Shown here: positions 53,801 to 63,400 of the stretch, piece by piece
How the letters are laid out: each line of letters begins with the position of its first letter
Position numbering within the stretch: position 1 is the first letter of the stretch
Assembly: GCF_002925905.1 (NCBI RefSeq)
Contig: NZ_PRDB01000006.1
Coordinates: 310,001 to 374,000, forward strand
Reading direction: 5' to 3'
From: Klebsiella michiganensis
Lineage (GTDB): Bacteria; Pseudomonadota; Gammaproteobacteria; Enterobacterales; Enterobacteriaceae
DNA length: 64,000 nt
Made by a program: the position numbers and the translations under genes
Notes under the pieces: generated by a model
What the model was told of the DNA's origin: nothing
What the model saw: only the letters and a program-made list of their open reading frames with translations
The model's database searches: none

Positions 53801-56800
53801 AACGTCAGGTTCAGCGTAAATGCCGTGGTACGGCTCCAGCGCTCAAGGGTGGCGGCAAACAGCGTGAGCAGCGCGGCGGAGGGGGTGACGCCCTGCTGCT
53901 GCCAGCGTTGTTTCGCCGCCTGCCACTCTTGTCTATCAAGCGTCGAAGTGAACGTGGTGAAGTGCGGGGTTTCCGGCGGAGTCTCCACCACCGGCAGTTC
54001 CGGAGCTGAAGGCAGTTGCGGCAGTTTTTCCTGCCAGTAATCCCAGGCATCGTGCCATGCTGTTGTTTGTCGGCGCGCCTGTTCAGCCATCACGTAATCG
54101 CGGAAGGTGATATCGAGCGGCGGCAGCGTTTCTCCGCGCCATACCTGGGCCAAATCGTCCATCATGACTTTAAAGCTCTGCACATCGAACTGCAGAAGAT
54201 CGAGGTTCATGTGCAGGCGGTAGCGGCAATCGTCGATTTCGCTGACCACCAGCTCAAAGAGCGGCCACTGGTCGGCAGGTAAAACGCGATAGCTCAGTTC
54301 ATGGCGCCGTTTTTCCAGCGCCTGGCACTGCTCTTGCGGGGAAAGCGCGCGCAGATCGTCGCGCGGGATACGATACGTCGGGGTTGTCGCCAGAACGCGC
54401 TGTTGTCCATCTGCATCCACCACCATCCGCAGCATATCGTGGCGGGCAATGAGCTGGTTCCATGCTTTCTCCAGTACGGCGAGATCGAACTCATCGTGGC
54501 GTTTATCCCATTCAAACAGCACGTGACAGGCAACGCCGCCATAGCCAATAAGATGGGTTCTGCCCAACCAGTAGGCATGCTGAATCGGCGTCAACGGGAA
54601 GGGCGCGTAACGCTCAGCGGCATCGTGCTGCAACGCTTCCGGCGGCGATACGGCAGGCGCCGTCTCTGCCTGAGAACAGATAAGCTGTGTGAGCCCGTGC
54701 GGCGAGAGATCCTGCCACGCCCGTTCCGCGTTGATGCGTACACCCAGGTCATGTTGAATATCGCTGCTGAGTTCAAGAAAGAGCAGCGAGTCCATTCCCA
54801 GCTGTAACAGATCCTGATCTGCGTTCAGCGAAGCAGGATCGTTCAGTCTTAGCTGCACCGCAATGCGATTTTTCAGCCATGTCATCACCGCCGCTTTATC
54901 GCTGATGCTACCGTGAAAAGCATGGTTATCAGCGGGAGTCGCGGCCGGAATCGCGGCGTGTTCTGTTGCTGCGGCGTTAAACAGAGCCTGCTGCAGCGGG
55001 GGCATTTTGTCGGTGAAAACGCGCATGGCCAGTCGCCAGGCGGCGCCGCGCATCACCGCTTGTTCAAGGTGCCAGCGCCCCTCGGCATCGCTTAACGCGC
55101 CCATGCCACGATCGGCAAGGGTCGTCAGCATCTCTGTCGTAGCCGCCCGGCCGCTTTCTCCCCATGCGCCCCAGGCGATGGAGAGCACTTTCGGCGTATC
55201 AAGGGAGGAGAACTGCCGGGCGAGCCCGTCAAGATAACCGCAGGCCAGCGCATGGGCGCTCTGGCCTGGCGCGCCGAGGGCGGCGGCAGCGGACGAATAG
55301 AGAATCAGATAACGGGCGTCGTGGTTGCCCAGCGTTTGTAATAGCTGGCTTGCCGCCTGCGCTTTGACCGCGAAAACGGCGGCCAGCTGGTGGTCATCGA
55401 GTTCCTGCAAGGGCCCATCAGCCAATACGCCAGCGGTATGAATCGCTCCGGCAATGCCGCCGCTGGTCACCAGTTCATCAAGAACACGGGCCAGCTCTCC
55501 GGCATCACCCACATCACAACGGCAGACGCGAATCTCCACGTCCGCTGTGTCGCCTGGCCATGACGCATCCACGCGCGGCGCCAGTAGCGCGATGCGGCGC
55601 GCCCCTTTTTCTCTGAGCCAGTTCACGGCAAGGCGGCCCAGTCCGCCAAACGCCCCGGTCACCAGATGCCAGCGGTTATCGCCGGCAAACACCTTCGCCG
55701 GTAATTCGGCGGCGCATCCCGCATTGGGCGCCAGCGAAGGGAGCCAGAAGCCATTATCCCGGGCTGCAAGCCAGCGTTGTGACAATGAAACAGCGCTTAA
55801 TCCTTGACGCAGCGTTTCCCACGAGGCGTTTTCAGCCATATCGATAGCGGCGATTAACCGTTCCGGCTGTTCGTTGGCCGCGACGCGAAGCATAGCCCAC
55901 AGCGCGTGATGGGCCGCTGATAGCGCCTCGTTTTCCTCGATTCGCCACGCGCGGCGGGTGACGACAATCAAGCCGCCTGGGCTGGCGGTGAGCGCCTCTT
56001 TCACCTGTGTCGCTAACGCCAGCGTCTCCTCGCTCTCGTCGACAATCATCAGGACAGAAGGGGCCTGCGGATCGTGAAGAATGCCGTATTGCGCCAGCGC
56101 CTCTTCGTAGGCAAGGGTACCGGCGCTGAGGCGGAATACCAGCGGGCGGCTATTACTGTCGATGCTGAGGGGCCTCCAGCGCCAATGATAATGCGTCTGC
56201 GGCGCAGGAAGAGGCGCGTCGGGCGCCAGCGGCAGCCACTTGCCGTCTGGATGACGGGCTTCCACGCGCATCTCGCCGCGGGAAAAGGCTGCGTTTCGCC
56301 AGCTTAAGCGCACCTCCCCCAGCCATTGCGGGGCGGTAACGAGGGGCGGTTTCACGGGGGAATCGTCGCCGTGCCGCGCGGAGAGGCGCCGCCAGGCCTC
56401 CTGCCAGCGGGCGGTAAACCGTTCCGGCTGACCTGCGCAATCGGACCAGTCGGCGAGATAATCAGGGTTATCCGGCAACGTCTGTTCCAGCGCGGATTCT
56501 GATGACGTGGACATCTCCTGGCCGGGCAGGGTGGCGAGAATGATATGTTCGCTCATACCGGCGGTCGGGCTGTCGTCCTGCGGAAGCCACGCTATTTTGC
56601 AGAATCCGGCGCGGCGGCACTGCTGCTGCCACTGATGGGGGGTGAGGAAGAGCTCGCCTTCGCGGGCGTCGATATCCTGTAGCGGGAGGACCAGCGGGCC
56701 GAAAACGAAATCAAACAGACGCATTGGCTGGGTGATTTCGCGCATCAGCAGGCGCCCACCCGGCTTGAGCAAGGGACGCAGATTATCGAGGGTTTGACCG

Positions 56801-59800
56801 ATATGGCGCGTGGCATGGATCACGTTAGCCGCGACGATAAGATCGTAAGACTGCGCCGCAAAGCCCTGAGACTGCGCCTCTTGTTCGAGATCCAGCTCGT
56901 CGTAATGCACAAAGTCATAGTCGGCGAATTTCTGCTGCGCGCGGCGGGTGAACAGTGCGGAGATATCGGTGAAGTGGTACTCCAGCGCCGGTACGTCTTT
57001 GAGTTCAGGCAGCAGCCATGCGGTGGTGCCGCCGGTTCCGCCTCCGACTTCAAGAATGCGCAGCGGCTGATGGGGCTGACGCGCCTGGACGATACCCCGT
57101 AGTACCCCGGCGGCAATCTGGTTGAAATAGCGGCCAAAGCTGAATTCCTGATATAGCACCTCTACGCCGTCGGAAGCGCCTTGCGGGAAGATAATCGCCA
57201 CCGGCTCTTCCGCGCCGCTCATCATGTCGTATAACCGATCGCCGGCACGGGCGATGGTATCGGGGATAGCCTGATAACCTTCACAATAATCGGCGAGTTC
57301 CGTCAGCAGAATTTCCCGCTGCTGATGTTCAATGGGGCGGGCGCGGTAGTAGCGCCCCTCAGCACAGCGGTAGTCGCCGTCGACCACGCAGTTATTTAGC
57401 AGGCGCTGAAGCAGCTGCTGGTAGCGGGGCATCAGTCGTCCATGGCGCATAATGGTGATGGCATCCACGCCGTTATCTATCGCATCGCCCGTACAGCGTT
57501 GTACCAGCCGATCGACATAGATGGCGTGCAGTCGCGTGGCGCACTGTTTAAGCGCCTCCAGACGGGGGAGTTCGAGCGCTGTCGCGGCGCTGTTGGCCAC
57601 CTCTAATCCAGCGGCAAGCACAGCATCGGCAGGCTCGCAGGCGGAGGTGGCGCGTTCTTTCCAGTAACGCTCGGTCGCAAACGGATAGCATGGCGCGGAG
57701 ATACGTTGCCCATCGCCTGCCAGAAGATCGGCCCACGGTAAGGTGACGCCGGCCGCGTATAGCTGGAGAAGCGCCTGATTCAGGACAGCGCTCGCCTCCT
57801 GTTTACGCCGGGCGCTGGCTATCCAGTAAGCGTCATCGCGGTATTCGCGCTGTCCGGAGGCAATCAGCTGGGCGTCGGGCCCCATTTCAACAAAAACGCG
57901 GGCACCGAGCTTGCGCGCCGCCTGAATACTCTGAATAAAACGTACCGGCTGGCGCATATGGCGGCGCCAGTAATCCGCCTGGTTGAGCGTCGCCTCGTCA
58001 ATGAGTTCGGCGGTAAGCGTGGAAATCAGCGGTATTTGCCCCGGCTCGGCGAGCAGACCCGCGCAGGCCTCCTGGAAGCGATCGAGTATTGGTTCAAGTA
58101 AAGCGGAGTGCGCCGCGCCGGTTACGCTCAGGCGACGATAGTCGATCTCGTGTTGCGAAAGCGCGGCGCAAAACTCCGCGATACGGGCTTCCGGCCCGGA
58201 AAAGACCGTATGCCGGGTGCCATTGTTGGCGGCGAGATCCAGCTCGAACTGACGGGCCAACGGCATCAGCGCCTCTTCTTGCGCAAATACCGCCACCATC
58301 GCGCCGCTTGCGCACAGCTGCATCAGCGCGCCGCGCCGACATACCAGCGGCATGACCTGCTCAATGGTATAGTGTCCGCAGACAACGGCAGCGGCAAATT
58401 CGCCGACGGAGTGACCCATGGCGAAGTCGGCCTTCAGTCCTTCAGCGCGCCAGTGGGCCGCCATCGCGATTTCGAACGCGACAATCGCCGGCTGGGCCCA
58501 GGCCATATTGTCAAGCTGCGCTGAATCGGGATTAAACATCGCTTCCCGTAGCGAAGGCGTGAGCATGTCGCGACAGGCGGCAAAACAGCGCTCCAGCGTA
58601 TCGGCAAACGCCGTTGAGTGCTGGTACAGAGACTGGCCCATAGTGCGCCAGTGCGAACCCTGCCCGGTAAACAGCCACACCTGTTTGCCGCTGGCGCCGT
58701 GGCCGCTATAGACCGGCGAAGTCGATTTCGCGCCAGCCCAGGCGCTGAGCGCGGCGGCGGTGTCATGATTTAATGGCGCCGCCAGGCGGAAGGGAAGATC
58801 GAGACGGCGCGCGCGTAACGCCGTGAAGGCCAGATTGTTGGCATCCGCGTTCTCCCTAAGCGCCGCGGCATAGTCCGCTGCCAGCTGCCGCAACGCGGTG
58901 TCGCTGGCGGCGCTGAGCAACAGCGCGGAACTCTTGCTGCCGTCATCCGCGGCGGGGTAGCTTATGTTGAGTTCGTCGGGCAGCGAAGCGACGATCATAT
59001 GGCAGTTGGTGCCGCCAATACCGAAGGAGGAGACGCCCGCGTAGCGCACTTCGTCCTGCCACTCCTGCGCCGTCACCGGCACGGTAAAGGGGCTTTCCTC
59101 GAGCTTAAGCGCCGGGTTTGGCGTGTGAAAATTCAGCATTGGCGGAATTTTTCCGCGACTGACCGCCAGAACGGTTTTCAGCAGTCCGGCAATGCCCGCC
59201 GCGGTATCCAGGTGACCAACGTTGCTCTTCACGGAACCCAGCGCGCAGCGCTGTTGCGGCGGGCGGGGAGCGTAGACGTTGCGCAGGGCTTCTATTTCAA
59301 TCGCGTCTCCCAGCGGCGTGCCGGTACCGTGGGTTTCAATGTAGCCGATCTGCCTGTCGTCGATGGCCGCCAGCATTAACGCCTCTTCGATGACCGCTTG
59401 CTGTCCTGCCACCGACGGCGCGGTATAACCCACTTTTCTGTTTCCGTCGTTGTTGACCGCGCTGGAGAGGATCACCGCGATAATCGGATCGCCTGACAGC
59501 AGCGCGTCCTTCAGGCGACGCAGCACCACGCAGCCGAGACCGTTGCCGGCCCAGGTGCCCTCTGCCGAGGCGTCAAAAGGGCGACAGTGGCCGTCGGGAG
59601 AGAAAATCATCCCGGGCTGGTAACGGTAACCCGCCTGCTGGGGGAAGGAAAGCGCCACTCCGCCGGCTACCGCCATATCGGATTCGCCTGCGCGCAGGCT
59701 TTCGCAGGCCAGATGGACCGCAACCAGCGAACTGGAGCAGGCGGTCTGTACCGATAACGCCGGGCCGTGCAGATTGAGTTTGTAGGCCGCGCGGGTGGCT

Positions 59801-60330
59801 ATATAGTCCTTGTCATTGCCCATCAGAGACTGCAGGCCCTTGACCTGTGCGACCTCTGTCACGTTCAGGGCTTCGCGGCCGGGATAGGTGCTCATCCGCG
59901 AAGAGGCGAAAACGCCGGTCTTATGGGGGACGGCGCCCGGGGCGTAACCTGCATGCTCCAGCGCATGCCAGACCGCCTGTAAAAACAGGCGCTGCTGGGG
60001 ATCTATCGACTCCGCTTCCTGCCGCGAATAGCCAAACAGGGTGGCATCGAAGCAGTCAGCGTTGTCTAAAACCGTTCCAATATTGACGTAACAAGGATCG
60101 TCAATAATGGCGGTATCCAGCCCGGCGGCCAGAAGCGCTTCGCGCGTAAAGCGTCGGCTGCATTCGCGGCCTTCCAGCAGATTTCGCCAGAAGGTTTCGC
60201 CATCCGGCGCTTCAGGAAAATGGCAGGCGTAGCCGATGACTGCGACAGGTTCGCAGTCCGGGTAGCGTTGAGCGATCGATGCATCAATGGAATCTGCTGT
60301 TGGCGCAGAAGAGAAGCGCAAGTTATCCAT
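50854..60330 (-). CDS. irp1: Yersiniabactin polyketide/non-ribosomal peptide synthetase HMWP1
   Basis: This is a 3158-aa megasynthase, close to the Yersinia length. Domains in order: ketosynthase (active Cys198 in VQTACSSSL, then HGTGTPLGD and VGHLDTAAG), acyltransferase (GHSVGEFAAAV), C-methyltransferase 1 (LEVGGGTGGTTAW), ketoreductase (GAFGGLGRLAVNW), ACP (LLQLGMDSLLFL), cyclisation domain Cy3 (PFPLTPIQHAYWLGR), methyltransferase 2 inserted next (LEVGAGTAATAEP), PCP3 (FFALGGDSLMATR) and terminal thioesterase (LAGWSYGAFLA). It adds the malonyl unit and third cysteine and releases the siderophore. Against remembered Yersinia HMWP1 there is roughly one substitution per ten residues, clearly more than among usual HPI copies. 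Confidence 0.96.
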   Translation of the reverse strand: MDNLRFSSAPTADSIDASIAQRYPDCEPVAVIGYACHFPEAPDGETFWRNLLEGRECSRRFTREALLAAGLDTAIIDDPCYVNIGTVLDNADCFDATLFGYSRQEAESIDPQQRLFLQAVWHALEHAGYAPGAVPHKTGVFASSRMSTYPGREALNVTEVAQVKGLQSLMGNDKDYIATRAAYKLNLHGPALSVQTACSSSLVAVHLACESLRAGESDMAVAGGVALSFPQQAGYRYQPGMIFSPDGHCRPFDASAEGTWAGNGLGCVVLRRLKDALLSGDPIIAVILSSAVNNDGNRKVGYTAPSVAGQQAVIEEALMLAAIDDRQIGYIETHGTGTPLGDAIEIEALRNVYAPRPPQQRCALGSVKSNVGHLDTAAGIAGLLKTVLAVSRGKIPPMLNFHTPNPALKLEESPFTVPVTAQEWQDEVRYAGVSSFGIGGTNCHMIVASLPDELNISYPAADDGSKSSALLLSAASDTALRQLAADYAAALRENADANNLAFTALRARRLDLPFRLAAPLNHDTAAALSAWAGAKSTSPVYSGHGASGKQVWLFTGQGSHWRTMGQSLYQHSTAFADTLERCFAACRDMLTPSLREAMFNPDSAQLDNMAWAQPAIVAFEIAMAAHWRAEGLKADFAMGHSVGEFAAAVVCGHYTIEQVMPLVCRRGALMQLCASGAMVAVFAQEEALMPLARQFELDLAANNGTRHTVFSGPEARIAEFCAALSQHEIDYRRLSVTGAAHSALLEPILDRFQEACAGLLAEPGQIPLISTLTAELIDEATLNQADYWRRHMRQPVRFIQSIQAARKLGARVFVEMGPDAQLIASGQREYRDDAYWIASARRKQEASAVLNQALLQLYAAGVTLPWADLLAGDGQRISAPCYPFATERYWKERATSACEPADAVLAAGLEVANSAATALELPRLEALKQCATRLHAIYVDRLVQRCTGDAIDNGVDAITIMRHGRLMPRYQQLLQRLLNNCVVDGDYRCAEGRYYRARPIEHQQREILLTELADYCEGYQAIPDTIARAGDRLYDMMSGAEEPVAIIFPQGASDGVEVLYQEFSFGRYFNQIAAGVLRGIVQARQPHQPLRILEVGGGTGGTTAWLLPELKDVPALEYHFTDISALFTRRAQQKFADYDFVHYDELDLEQEAQSQGFAAQSYDLIVAANVIHATRHIGQTLDNLRPLLKPGGRLLMREITQPMRLFDFVFGPLVLPLQDIDAREGELFLTPHQWQQQCRRAGFCKIAWLPQDDSPTAGMSEHIILATLPGQEMSTSSESALEQTLPDNPDYLADWSDCAGQPERFTARWQEAWRRLSARHGDDSPVKPPLVTAPQWLGEVRLSWRNAAFSRGEMRVEARHPDGKWLPLAPDAPLPAPQTHYHWRWRPLSIDSNSRPLVFRLSAGTLAYEEALAQYGILHDPQAPSVLMIVDESEETLALATQVKEALTASPGGLIVVTRRAWRIEENEALSAAHHALWAMLRVAANEQPERLIAAIDMAENASWETLRQGLSAVSLSQRWLAARDNGFWLPSLAPNAGCAAELPAKVFAGDNRWHLVTGAFGGLGRLAVNWLREKGARRIALLAPRVDASWPGDTADVEIRVCRCDVGDAGELARVLDELVTSGGIAGAIHTAGVLADGPLQELDDHQLAAVFAVKAQAASQLLQTLGNHDARYLILYSSAAAALGAPGQSAHALACGYLDGLARQFSSLDTPKVLSIAWGAWGESGRAATTEMLTTLADRGMGALSDAEGRWHLEQAVMRGAAWRLAMRVFTDKMPPLQQALFNAAATEHAAIPAATPADNHAFHGSISDKAAVMTWLKNRIAVQLRLNDPASLNADQDLLQLGMDSLLFLELSSDIQHDLGVRINAERAWQDLSPHGLTQLICSQAETAPAVSPPEALQHDAAERYAPFPLTPIQHAYWLGRTHLIGYGGVACHVLFEWDKRHDEFDLAVLEKAWNQLIARHDMLRMVVDADGQQRVLATTPTYRIPRDDLRALSPQEQCQALEKRRHELSYRVLPADQWPLFELVVSEIDDCRYRLHMNLDLLQFDVQSFKVMMDDLAQVWRGETLPPLDITFRDYVMAEQARRQTTAWHDAWDYWQEKLPQLPSAPELPVVETPPETPHFTTFTSTLDRQEWQAAKQRWQQQGVTPSAALLTLFAATLERWSRTTAFTLNLTFFNRQPIHPQINQLIGDFTSVTLVDFNFSTPLTLQEQMQRTQQRLWQNMAHSEVNGVEAIRELGRQRGSQRQPLMPVVFTSMLGMTLEGMAIDRAMSHLFGEPCYVFTQTPQVWLDHQVMESDGALTFSWYCMDNVLEPGAAEAMFNDYCAILQAAIATPEVLETMDSGIAEHIPRRRWPLNAQTDYDLRDIEQAAQEYPCIQQARAELSENGALTLDIVMTEDPPPSAPLHDEHDLASLALPLPEQTQLDELEATWRWLEARALQGIAATLYRHRLFTTPEVAHPFGKIVQALGAQASHRRLLRQWLQCLAEREWLVREGDSWRCRIPLSEIPEPHEACPQTHWSQALAQYLVACIARHDDLFSGQCSPLELLFNESLRVTDALYRENPASACLNRYTAQIAALCGAERILEVGAGTAATAEPVLKATRNTRLSYHFTDVSAQFLNDARTRFHDESRVSYALFDINQPLDFTAHPEAGYDLIIAVNVLHDASHVVQSLRRLKRLLKAGGRLLIVEATERNSIFQLASVGFIEGLSGYRDFRLRDEKPMLTRSAWQEVLVQAGFANELAWPPQESSPLRQHLLVARSPGVNRPDKAAVSRYLQQRFGATLPALQIRQRETLFTPLSAPPDAQIAPAESTPSSGGDPALEKQVAELWQTLLSRAVARHHDFFALGGDSLMATRMVAQLNRRGIASASLQDLFTHSTLSDFCAHLQSCSSGEENPVPICQGGGDETLFVFHASDGDISAWLPLASALNMPVFGLQAKSPQRFATLDRMIDEYVASIRRQQPHGPYVLAGWSYGAFLAAGAAQRLDAKGEQVRLALIDPVCRQDFRCANRTALLRLLAEGDTPLALPEHFDRLTPDRQLADFIDLARTAGIMAQNLTLQAAEAWIDNIAHLLRLLTEHTPDETVPLPCLIVHAAMRHARWTPAETEWQTWIDRADSYAIKASHWQIMLEPPHVQTCAQHIKRWLGATSTQPENTL

Positions 60331-60416
60331 AATCGGTCCCGTTTCCTAAAATTGACAAAGTCAGTGGCGCGCCATGCGTTGGCGATGGCGTCCGGGAAAA
60401 GTCAGTTTGTTTCGCG
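60331..60416 (-). promoter_or_regulatory. irp2-irp1 intergenic segment
   Basis: This 86-bp gap carries AGGAAACGG ahead of the irp1 ATG as its ribosome binding site. It has a GGCGATGGCG-rich stretch capable of pairing with TGGCGCGCCA (60,364-60,373 region), perhaps a processing hairpin. No promoter is evident. Confidence 0.45.
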
Positions 60417-63400
60417 TCAAATGCGCCGCTGACGCCGGCGAACCGGCCGCACGCGTTTGGTTTTCTCCTCCAGGGCTACGCCAGCCAGATAATTGGCCAG
60501 CGCGACAGGAGAAGGGTGAGTGAACAGGTCAAGCAGCGTCAGGGCGGCGAATTCGTGACGTTGTAACAAGACGTGCAGCTGTACCAGATTCAGCGACGTG
60601 GCGCCCGCCTCAAAAAAGTTCTCTGCGGGTGCGACAGGCTCGCCAACCACCTCGCGAAAGGCGTCGCAAATCAGGCTGACGCTGCTCTCGTTCGCCGCGA
60701 TCCGCGGCTGAGCGCGCTCAGGGCGCAGCCGGCGGGCGCGTCGCTCCGTGACCTTAAGCGGGGGAATCAGGTCGGCGAGCGGCAGCTGCCAGCTGCTGTC
60801 ATCCTCCGCCATTCGGTTAAGCAACGCGCAATACTGTACAAACTGGCGCTCCACCTGCCCGTCAGGAAACAGGGCGGCGACAAAATCCCAGTTAAAGCGC
60901 AGTTCCCCTTCGGATTCATAAACCTGGTGATCGAGCCAGACCTGCGGCGTCTGGGATATACCCCACACCGGTTTGAGCAGATTGCGCCGGGCAAGGAAGT
61001 TGTCCTGCTCAAAGCCCAGCGCGCTGGTAAAGACGACGGGCATTGGGACAGCCGGTACGTTTTGCCGCCGCGCCAGTTGCCGCATCACGCGTATTGCCGA
61101 CACATCGCGGTGGTTGAGGCTCTCGCTTAGTCGCTGCTGTAATAACCGCGCGCTTTGCAGCCAGCTCTCGCCGGGATGCCAGCTCAGCAGCATCAGCGAA
61201 GTAAAGTCGCCCAGGATCTGGTTGATTTGCGGGTGCAGCGGTCGTCTGTCGAAAAGCGTAAGGTTAAGCGTGAAATCGGGCTGTGCGCTCCATGCAGCAA
61301 GAACCGTTGACCACACGGATAACAGTACGGCCGACGGGGTGAGATGAGCGTCAGCCGCCCGCTGTTTCAGGCGACGCCAGCTCGCGCTGTCCATTGCCCC
61401 ATTGAGCCGTGCGAAGCGCGGCGTCTCAACGTCCTGAGGCAAGCAGCGTAGCGGTAACGCAGGTGCCGGAGGAATATCATCAAGCTGCGTTTGCCACCAT
61501 GCCAGAGAGTCGGGATTGGGCGTCCGCAGCGCGGGTTGCTGCAGATAATCCCTGAAGGTAACGGGAAGCGGCGGCGGCAGCTGCTGCGGATAGCGATAGC
61601 CGTGTTCCAGCTCTGACAACAGGATCTGCATGCTCAACCCGTCAAGCAACAGGTTATCCAGACACAGCCACAGGCGGGCGGGCATCCCGTCGACGAACCC
61701 GACCTGGAGATCGAATACCGGCCAGACTTCAGGGTTGAGAACCTGATGCGCCAGTCTGTCGCGTACCTGCAGCGCCTCTTCGGGGCTGTGCAGGATGTGC
61801 GCGGGTATCACCCACGGGGGAGTCTGTTCGAGAACCCGCTGTTGTCCATCCCGCACTACGGCGCGCAGCATATCGTGGCGGGCGATTAACCGGTTCCAGA
61901 CCTTCTCCAGCCGGTGAATATCCAGATCGGCAATTTCAAATTCAACAAAGAAGTGTGAGCCTACGCCGCCAAGGGCAAAGCCCGGCTGACGCCCGACCAG
62001 GTAAGCCTGCTGCACATCAGTCAGCGCGAAAGGCCGGTAGCGTTCTTCAGGGGAGTGGACAAAGGGTTGTTCAACAGGGAGGTCGGTTTTACGCAGCGTG
62101 GCGGCAAAATCAGCCAGCCGGGGGTGATTAAACAGGTCGCTTAATCGTGCTTCATAACCCGCCTGGTGGAGCTGTCCGATCAGCCTGGTGGCTAGCAGGC
62201 TATCACCGCCATGCTGGAAGAAGTCGGTTTCTCTGCTGACGGCGCCCATTGACAAGAGCGGCTGCCAGATGACGGCAACCTGCTTCTCAATATCGCCCAG
62301 GGGTAAATCCGCTTCAGTCCGGTTTTCAGCTTCCGGGGTATGACAGCGCTTTAGCGTCTGATAGTCAATTTTGCCGTTCGCCGTCAGCGGTAAGGCGTCA
62401 AGTAAGAAGATCCGTTTCGGTACCATCCACCCCGGCAGACGTTCGGCGAGAGCGGACTGCAGCTGACGAGGATCGCGGCGTACCTGGCTAACGGGGCATT
62501 GTACGAGAAAGCGCTGCAATCCCTCGACTTCATCGCCGTGCTGGCAGTTGAAAGCGGCGGCGGTAAATATCGCCCCCCAGTCAGCGCTATTGTGAAGTAA
62601 GGCTTCGGGCTGACCATCGGTTAACAGAAGCGTGCTGAGCAGGGCGGAGGGCGTTAACTGACGAAACTCCAACACATAGAGCAGCGCGCCTGGAACGGCC
62701 AGCTGCTGTAATGCCGCGAGGAGCCCGGGCTCTTCCGGCAGCAGACGATGCAGGGCGTTATTCAGCCAGATAATGTCCGCCGAATGAGCATGCGCCGCCA
62801 GCGTGTCTGCACTCCAGAGGGCCAGACGGGCGTCAGACCACGGTGCAAGCCGCTGTCGGGCGCTCAGCAGCAGCTCCTGGCTGTGCTCAAGCCCGACATA
62901 CTCAATCTCGTCAGCGCTGAGCCGGGTTAGCAGGCACTCTGCGGCGCGGGCGGTGCGGACACCCACCTCTAGCAGGCGTACCGGGCGCTGTAAACGCCGG
63001 GAAAGCTGTTGACAGATTGTCGCCAGTTCCTCGATATACAGGGCGCTGGCCGGATGGTCGAAAGCCAGACTTTCCGGCGACCACCGCGCATCGTTCAGTA
63101 ATGACAGTTCGTGGCGAGCGCCGCGAAGGATCTGCGTTAAGGTGAGGTCATGCCCGCTGAAAGAAGGAGGGTCATTCTCCGGCGCTTCCCCCGCACAAAC
63201 CTGATAACCCTCAGCGGCGGGCTGCAGTCGCTGTTGGGTCACGAGAAAGGCTAACCAGCGTTCCACCACGGCCCGCCAGCGAGGCTGGATAGCGAGAGCA
63301 TTCATCAGGGGAAGAGGATCGGCGCCAGGAGTTTGACCCGGTTTCAGTTTTAACAGGCGATGCTGAAGAAAATCAGCGACCTGGCCGGCGGAGATTTCTG